A stretch of 64,000 nucleotides of DNA from Christiangramia fulva. GTDB lineage: Bacteria; Bacteroidota; Bacteroidia; Flavobacteriales; Flavobacteriaceae. The position numbers and the translations under genes were made by a program. Under the pieces are notes generated by a model. It was not told the DNA's origin, did no database searches, and was given only the letters and a program-made list of their open reading frames with translations. Of the stretch, positions 58,258 through 64,000 are shown one piece after another. The stretch covers positions 2,232,001 to 2,296,000 of the forward strand of contig NZ_CP028136.1 of assembly GCF_003024155.1 (NCBI RefSeq). The letters are read 5' to 3'. Position 1 is the first letter of the stretch. The number at the start of each line of letters is the position of its first letter.

Positions 58258-61239
58258 ATGAATAAACACTATTCTCTCTTACGAACTATAGTTTGTTGTA
58301 TTACTATGGTTTTCGTCTTAAGTGCTTATGCTCAAAATAGGCAAGTGACGGGTACAGTTGTTTCTTCTAATGGAGAGCCTCTACCCGGTGTTAACGTGAT
58401 CCAGAAAGGGACCTCCAATGGAGTGGTAACAGATTTTGATGGAAATTACACTATTAATCTTGAGCAAAATGAACCTCAGGTATTAGTGTTTTCCTTCGTA
58501 GGTTTTCAGCCTGTAGAGGAAGAAGTGAATAACCGATCTATGATTAATGTAACCTTAGAAGACGGAGGTAAACTGGATGAGGTGGTTGTGATAGGTTATG
58601 GAACTCAAAAGAGAAGTGACGTTACCGGAGCTATATCCTCCCTCAGTTCAGAAAGAATTCAGGACGCGCCACCAGTAGCGCCAGAGCAGATATTGCAGGG
58701 AAAAGTCACAGGTGTAAATATTGTCCAAAACAGCGGTCAGCCAGGTTCAGGATCTACAGTACGCATTCGGGGTATAAGCTCAATTTCAGCAGGTAATAAC
58801 CCTTTATATGTTATTGATGGAGTTCCTCTTCAATTTGGTAGCGCTAACAATACTGTACAACTTGGTCCTCAGGGTGGAACTACAGCCTTTTCAAATGAAA
58901 CCTCGAATCCACTTAATATTATAAATCCGGCAGATATAGAAAGTATAGATGTGCTAAAAGATGCATCAGCCACAGCTATTTATGGTTCAAGGGGAGCTAA
59001 TGGTGTGATAATAATCACCACCAAAAGTAAAGAGGGAGCAGGTGAAACTCTTACTTATGATAATTATTTTGGTATAGCTAATGTTCGAGAGACCCTGCCA
59101 TTTTTATCTGCAGAGGAGTATCGTAGTTATGCCGAAAGTATAGGGGAAGCTTATCCTGATCTTGGAGCTAATACAAACTGGCAGGAAGAAATTTTTAGAA
59201 CGGCTTTTACTCAAAACCATAACCTGGCATTTTCAGGAGGGTCCTCGTCTACCAAGTTCAGGGCTTCTTTTGGGTATACGGGTCAGGAAGGGATCATTCT
59301 TTCTAATCAGCTTCAAAAATATACAGGAAGATTTAATGGAAGTCATAGGGCTTTAGACGGGAAATTAAGGATTGGTGTCCATATGACGTATGCCAATCTC
59401 GAAGATGACAAAGTAGCAATCTCTTCAAGTATAAATAACGAAGGAGGCAATATTTTAAAGGATGCGTTGAGATGGGCACCAACCTTACCTGTTTACAATG
59501 AAGATGGAAGCTTTTATCAGGTAGGGGAACTTAGAATCAATCCAGTTTCCTGGGTTGAAGTAGAGGATCTTAATAAAACTGGTCAGTTTATAGGTAATAC
59601 AGATTTAAAATTTGATATCCTCGAATCTCTGACATTCGGATTAAATCTTGGGTATTCCAACGAGCGGGTGGATAGATACACTTTAGCTCCGGAAACACAT
59701 CCTTCGGCAGAATCTGAAGGTGGACGTGCATCAATAAGTAAGTTTAAGAACACAACCGCCCTGATAGAGACAACTCTTACTTATGAAAAACAGATTAATG
59801 AAGATAATTTTATAAACGTTTTGGCAGGATATTCTTTTCAAAGGTTTGAAAATGAAAATACCTTCACACAGGCCAATCAATTTGTCTCTACTGCTACCAA
59901 ATGGAATCTTATCCAGTCTGGAAATACCCTCGCAAATACTTCTTTTAAAGAGGCAAATCGCCTCGCTTCTTATTATGGTCGTGTCAATTATAGATTAATG
60001 GATAAATATTTAGTTACTCTAACAGTAAGAAGAGATGGTTCCAGTAGGTTTGGTCCGAATAACCGATGGGGTACTTTCCCATCAGGTGCTTTTGCATACA
60101 ACATTTCCAATGAAGAATTTATGAGGGATTCCAAAATTAGCAATCTTAAGTTCAGATTGGGTTATGGAATCACTGGTAATCAGGAAATTCCTAATAATCT
60201 ATATAGAGAGCAACTCTCAATTAATGGGTCGAGCGTGTATGTATTTGGAGGTCAAGCGGTGCCAAGTGTACTGCCAACCAATTATGCTAATCCTGATTTA
60301 CAGTGGGAGGAAACCAGCCAGTTGAATGTGGGCTTGGATTTTGGTTTCTTTAAGGAAAGACTAACAGGAACCATAGACTACTATAAGAAAAATACAGATA
60401 ATTTATTGTTGAATTTCTCTACTGCGGCACCTTCAGTTGTATCTTCCCAGTGGGCAAATGTAGGGGAAGTTGAAAATAAAGGTTTCGAGTTCGGTGTAAC
60501 CGGGGATATCTTTTATTCCGATGATTTTACATGGACATCTAACATAAATTTTTCCACTAATAAAAATGAAGTGATCAGCCTTTCAAACGAGAATTTTCAG
60601 AGGGATGAAATCCGAACGGTAGATGGTTCGGGTGTAGTAGGTTTCCAAACCGGAATACAGATAATCAGACCAGGATTACCAATTGGTTCTTTCTATGGGA
60701 GGAAATTTACCGGGTTAGACAGTGAAGGAATGGAAACTTACCTGGATGCCGACAATGATGGTGAAGCAGACTTGCTGGTGATTGGAAATGCAAATCCAGA
60801 TTTAGTATATGGCTTCAATAATAATTTTCGTTATAAACAATTTGATGCAGCCATTAATATAAGAGGTGTTCTTGGAAATGATATTTATAACAATACAGCT
60901 GCTGAATTCTCCTATCCAGTCTCAGCTCCAGGACTCAATGTATTAGAATCTGCATTAACTAATGGTACAAGTAGAGAGGAGCAGGCCCAGTTTTCTTCCC
61001 GATGGCTGGAAGATGGCAGCTATTTGCGTCTCGATAATCTAAGTATTGGATATACCTTCAATACCACCAATGTTTCTTTTCTAAAGAATGCAAGATTATA
61101 TGTGAGTGGTAAAAACCTTATTTTGCTTACTGATTATACCGGCTATGATCCTGAAGTTAATACCAGGGCAGTTGGAGTTGATTATTTGGCATATCCAAGG
61201 CCAACGAGTTACTTGATAGGAGGTAGTGTTACATTTTAA
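58258..61239 (+). CDS. SusC/RagA-family TonB-dependent glycan transporter
   Basis: A 993-residue outer-membrane transporter, the shortest of the six. Signal peptide to about residue 26 (A-Y-A-Q), carboxypeptidase-like domain (about 28-102), TonB box L-D-E-V-V-V-I-G-Y-G (106-115), plug with L-K-D-A-S-A-T-A-I-Y-G-S-R-G-A-N-G-V, and barrel ending in V-T-F. The SusD gene follows after 12 bases. It has its own CAGGATAC-type promoter and belongs to the same branch as the pairs left of the fasciclin operon. Confidence 0.96.
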   Translation: MNKHYSLLRTIVCCITMVFVLSAYAQNRQVTGTVVSSNGEPLPGVNVIQKGTSNGVVTDFDGNYTINLEQNEPQVLVFSFVGFQPVEEEVNNRSMINVTLEDGGKLDEVVVIGYGTQKRSDVTGAISSLSSERIQDAPPVAPEQILQGKVTGVNIVQNSGQPGSGSTVRIRGISSISAGNNPLYVIDGVPLQFGSANNTVQLGPQGGTTAFSNETSNPLNIINPADIESIDVLKDASATAIYGSRGANGVIIITTKSKEGAGETLTYDNYFGIANVRETLPFLSAEEYRSYAESIGEAYPDLGANTNWQEEIFRTAFTQNHNLAFSGGSSSTKFRASFGYTGQEGIILSNQLQKYTGRFNGSHRALDGKLRIGVHMTYANLEDDKVAISSSINNEGGNILKDALRWAPTLPVYNEDGSFYQVGELRINPVSWVEVEDLNKTGQFIGNTDLKFDILESLTFGLNLGYSNERVDRYTLAPETHPSAESEGGRASISKFKNTTALIETTLTYEKQINEDNFINVLAGYSFQRFENENTFTQANQFVSTATKWNLIQSGNTLANTSFKEANRLASYYGRVNYRLMDKYLVTLTVRRDGSSRFGPNNRWGTFPSGAFAYNISNEEFMRDSKISNLKFRLGYGITGNQEIPNNLYREQLSINGSSVYVFGGQAVPSVLPTNYANPDLQWEETSQLNVGLDFGFFKERLTGTIDYYKKNTDNLLLNFSTAAPSVVSSQWANVGEVENKGFEFGVTGDIFYSDDFTWTSNINFSTNKNEVISLSNENFQRDEIRTVDGSGVVGFQTGIQIIRPGLPIGSFYGRKFTGLDSEGMETYLDADNDGEADLLVIGNANPDLVYGFNNNFRYKQFDAAINIRGVLGNDIYNNTAAEFSYPVSAPGLNVLESALTNGTSREEQAQFSSRWLEDGSYLRLDNLSIGYTFNTTNVSFLKNARLYVSGKNLILLTDYTGYDPEVNTRAVGVDYLAYPRPTSYLIGGSVTF

Positions 61240-61251
61240 AAAGGAGAAAAC

Positions 61252-62820
61252 ATGAAAACAATTAAAATTAAATGGAGAGTAAAGTTGATCATGGTGGTGA
61301 GTATGGCCATTCTTGTTCTGGACTCTTGTTCTCTTGAAGAAGAAACCTATTCAATTTATACACCGGAAACTTTTTACTCAAATGATTTCCAGATATTGTC
61401 ATCTCTTTCAGGGATATACCGAAATTTTGCGGCAATCACCGGTATGGGAGTTGAATATAGAACCCTCGAGCTTTCAGCAGATCAGGTTGTGGTACAGGCC
61501 AAAATTCAAGGTTGGTGGGGAGGAGATAATTTCTGGCAATTAATGGAGCACAATTGGAATCCCGATCATGCTTATATTACAGGAACCTGGAATACCTTCT
61601 TTGAAACCGTTGGTCAAACCAATGCTCTGCTCAGTTCCCTTGAAGGTTCTGAATTGGATGTTAGTGGGCCTATTGCCGAGCTTCGGGCCCTACGAGCATA
61701 TGCATATTTCTTTTTGATGGACTTATTTGGCAACGTTCCCATTTTTACAGAGCCCAAAGTGGACCCTCTTAACTTGCCTGAACAAAATACACGAACTGAG
61801 GTCTTTAATTTTGTTACTTCTGAGCTTAAAGCTGCGGCCGAAGATCTCCCTTCAAAATCTGAAGCAGGGGCTGAGTATTACGGTAGACTGACCAAGGAAG
61901 CTGCCTGGTCTTTACTTTCAATCATTTATCTTAACGCAGAGGTTTATACTGGCACACCGATGTATGCAGAAGCTGAAGAATATGCCGATAAGGTAATTAA
62001 TTCTGGTTCTTACCACCTTTTACCTGATTTCTTTGACAATTTTGTACCGGATAACCAAAATAACGCAGAATTTATATTTGGAGCGGTCTATACTCCAGAA
62101 ATTGCAGGAGGAATTGGGCATCCTCTTGTCCAAAAGGTTCTTCCAGGAATATCGGGTGGATTATTTGGCTTGCCTTATACTCCTCAAAATGGATTTGCCA
62201 CACGGCCATCAATTTACAATGCCTATTCAGACCAGGATGTAAGGAAAGAGGTTTTCATCGGTTATGGACCCTTAATAGACCCAAGAAACGGCGAGGTGGT
62301 AATGGTTGAGAGAATAGTCCCAGATAACAACTCCGTATTATATGTTCCAGGAGTATCTACTGAAGGTCCTGTACCTTATGAAATTATTCCTGCCACAGGA
62401 ATAAGAAATCAACCTATGAATGCAGGAATCAAATGGATAAAATGGCAAATAGACCCCAATACCCAGGGAGGAAGTGCGGGTAATGATATTGCCTTTATCA
62501 GATATGCCGATATTCTTCTTATCAAGGCTGAAGCTATGGCCAGACAAGGGGATTTGGAAGGAGCTCTTGATTATGTTAATATGGTAAGAGAACGGAGCAA
62601 TGCTGAGACCTGGACTTCCCTCACCCTCGACCAGATATTAGAGGAAAGAAATCGTGAATTAGCCTTTGAAATGACAAGAAGGCGAGATCTTATCAGATTT
62701 GGAAAATTTACAGATCCTTGGTTGTGGAAACCTGCTTCAGAGCCTTACAGAACCCTATATCCTATACCTCAGGCTGCAATAAACGCTAATCCTAAGTTGC
62801 AACAAAATCCGGGATACTAA
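61252..62820 (+). CDS. SusD/RagB-family outer-membrane glycan-binding lipoprotein
   Basis: A 522-residue lipoprotein (L-D-S-C, Cys26) with the SusD fold and the C-terminal signature E-E-R-N-R-E-L-A-F-E-M-T-R-R-R-D-L-I-R-F. An unusually clear ribosome-binding sequence AAGGAGA (61241-61247) stands before its ATG, which is uncommon in this group and may ensure translation after SusC. It caps the last SusC transporter of the window. A terminator-like hairpin follows the stop codon. Confidence 0.95.
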   Translation: MKTIKIKWRVKLIMVVSMAILVLDSCSLEEETYSIYTPETFYSNDFQILSSLSGIYRNFAAITGMGVEYRTLELSADQVVVQAKIQGWWGGDNFWQLMEHNWNPDHAYITGTWNTFFETVGQTNALLSSLEGSELDVSGPIAELRALRAYAYFFLMDLFGNVPIFTEPKVDPLNLPEQNTRTEVFNFVTSELKAAAEDLPSKSEAGAEYYGRLTKEAAWSLLSIIYLNAEVYTGTPMYAEAEEYADKVINSGSYHLLPDFFDNFVPDNQNNAEFIFGAVYTPEIAGGIGHPLVQKVLPGISGGLFGLPYTPQNGFATRPSIYNAYSDQDVRKEVFIGYGPLIDPRNGEVVMVERIVPDNNSVLYVPGVSTEGPVPYEIIPATGIRNQPMNAGIKWIKWQIDPNTQGGSAGNDIAFIRYADILLIKAEAMARQGDLEGALDYVNMVRERSNAETWTSLTLDQILEERNRELAFEMTRRRDLIRFGKFTDPWLWKPASEPYRTLYPIPQAAINANPKLQQNPGY

Positions 62821-62852
62821 AATTGGTGTGGTAAGTATAGAAAATTGGATTG

Positions 62853-62888
62853 GAAAGAGCTGTCTATAGCAACAGCTCTTTCTTTTTT
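62853..62888 (+). terminator. Terminator hairpin after the last SusD
   Basis: GAAAGAGCTGT and its exact complement ACAGCTCTTTC form an 11-pair stem with an 8-base loop, followed by six T. It lies between SusD and the PL22-like gene only 13 bases before the latter's ATG, so the downstream gene depends on read-through or processing, or has a hidden promoter. Confidence 0.85.
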
Positions 62889-62901
62889 AAAAAGCATAAT
62901 A

Positions 62902-64000
62902 ATGAAAAATAGAAATAAAATTCTGATGAAAAGAAAAGCTAATCCTTTTATTTCCCTATCACTTGCCTTTTGTTTATTAATGTTTTGCAACGTGCGATTT
63001 TCTTCAGCTCAAATAATTGAAGGGAAAGATTATTCTTCAAGGGCCGATGTTGACCATACCTTTGATATGGCTGGAGAGGATATTTTCGGCCAAAGGTTTC
63101 CTTCAGAAAATTTTACCTACCCTGATGAAGTAACAGGAGTGAAAATTAATGCCCTTACTACTTCCAGACATAGTAGCTCAAAGATGTACCAGACTCATCC
63201 ACAGTGGACTTCAGATGGAGAATATATTGTGTTTTCTTCCAATCGCACGGCCAGAGATGGAAAAGGACGCCAATATTATGCGGTTTCCATGGATAATTTT
63301 GAAATTGTTCAGATTACCACAGGAGACGATGGCAGCAATTTTCATCTGGGATGGAGTAGCGGGAATGCATACTTTGTAAGGAATAATAATATTATTGAGC
63401 TCGATCTGCACCGGTTATTAGGCGATAGCGAAGTCAATTCTGTAGGCAAACCTGAAGATTATGAAAAGCTACTTGCAAAAGTGCCGGATAGTATTAAGCC
63501 TTCGGGAATTGGACTGGATGCAAAAGAAAACAGGGTTTTTTACTCTACCCGGATTGATGAGAACACTTCCGCTATTTACAGCACTGATCTTAAATCTGGT
63601 GAAACTAAAAAATTAAAAGAAGTTCCATTTCGTATCGGTCACCTTCAGGCCAATCCCTATGTAACTGGTGAGGTGATGTACTGTTGGGAAACTGGCGGCG
63701 ATTCTCCTCAGAGAATATGGTATCTTTCTATAGGAGATAATGGTGCTGTTACCAATAAGCCTCTTTTTGAAGAATCTGATTCAGATTGGGTGACCCACGA
63801 GGTATTTATGGGCCCTGATCATATCTTATTTAATGTAATGGGACACCTTGATAGATTAAAGAAGAACAAAACCGGAATATTCTCTCTTAATCTTCGTACT
63901 AATGAATTGAAATACCATGGGCAAACAAATGGAGGTGGTTATTGGCATTCCAATGCCACGAAAGATGGTAAATGGATTGCTGGGGACACTTTTGATGGAA
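62902..64000 (+). CDS. Divergent PL22-like beta-propeller protein, 3' end cut by the window
   Basis: The visible 366 residues begin with an N-terminal signal region (Met1 at 62902 or Met at 62926) and contain repeated propeller blades (W-T-S-D-G-E-Y-I-V-F-S-S-N-R; L-G-W-S-S-G-N-A-Y-F-V). The pattern follows oligogalacturonate lyases. W-V-T-H-E-V-F-M-G-P-D-H-I-L-F (His299) corresponds to G-H-E-F-F in the gene at 34161, and G-Y-W-H-S-N (His349) to W-S-I-H-Y-N. However C-H-E-G-P-W is replaced by C-W-E-T-G-G-D (Trp262), so one active-site histidine is lost. It may be a lyase of altered specificity or a binding protein. The end of the gene lies beyond the window. Confidence 0.75.
   Translation, partial: MKNRNKILMKRKANPFISLSLAFCLLMFCNVRFSSAQIIEGKDYSSRADVDHTFDMAGEDIFGQRFPSENFTYPDEVTGVKINALTTSRHSSSKMYQTHPQWTSDGEYIVFSSNRTARDGKGRQYYAVSMDNFEIVQITTGDDGSNFHLGWSSGNAYFVRNNNIIELDLHRLLGDSEVNSVGKPEDYEKLLAKVPDSIKPSGIGLDAKENRVFYSTRIDENTSAIYSTDLKSGETKKLKEVPFRIGHLQANPYVTGEVMYCWETGGDSPQRIWYLSIGDNGAVTNKPLFEESDSDWVTHEVFMGPDHILFNVMGHLDRLKKNKTGIFSLNLRTNELKYHGQTNGGGYWHSNATKDGKWIAGDTFDG

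Overview
The window is AT-rich DNA of a Bacteroidota bacterium, most likely a (marine) member of the Flavobacteriaceae. The signs are six adjacent SusC/SusD pairs, a hybrid two-component regulator with an AraC-type output, lipoprotein signals of Bacteroidota type, weak ribosome-binding sites and TAnnTTTG-like -7 boxes. Almost every gene serves capture, uptake and cleavage of polysaccharides (polysaccharide utilisation loci, PULs). I see no tRNA, rRNA, CRISPR array, insertion sequence or phage gene.

Region 1 (71-27893) is built around the regulator gene at 13743. Leftwards on the minus strand runs SusC, SusD, GH30, GH2, GH2 and a BNR_4 propeller protein. Rightwards lie a second SusC/SusD pair, a giant FG-GAP/ASPIC lipoprotein and a DUF4998-like lipoprotein. 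GH30 plus two GH2 enzymes suggests galactan or arabinogalactan side chains. A 15-base element (GGGTAAATCGTTnAA-like) before the regulator and before the second SusC is a candidate operator for this region.

Region 2 (28400-42125) carries a minus-strand operon of PL22-like lyase, GH106 rhamnosidase, GH105 unsaturated uronyl hydrolase and an esterase-GH43 fusion. It is divergent from a SusC/SusD pair that is followed by a sulfatase. The enzymes fit a rhamnose/uronic-acid polymer: rhamnogalacturonan, or a sulfated algal analogue such as ulvan.

Region 3 (42478-57698) is a seven-gene, 15 kb operon of fasciclin-domain lipoproteins and two SusC/SusD pairs with no recognisable enzyme. One of its SusC proteins lacks a normal TonB box. 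Region 4 (58258 to the end) is the sixth SusC/SusD pair followed by a divergent PL22-like propeller protein cut by the window edge.

The most striking unlisted signal is an 18-base element, CAG-N7-CAGGATAC, found once before each of six transcription units (26.7, 35.4 minus, 35.8, 40.7, 42.5 and 58.3 kb), always exactly 19 bases upstream of a TAnnTTTG-like -7 box. It would place the regions right of 26.6 kb, including the enzyme-free fasciclin operon, in one activator regulon. Its regulator is not obvious in this window. Substrate assignments are inferences from family membership.
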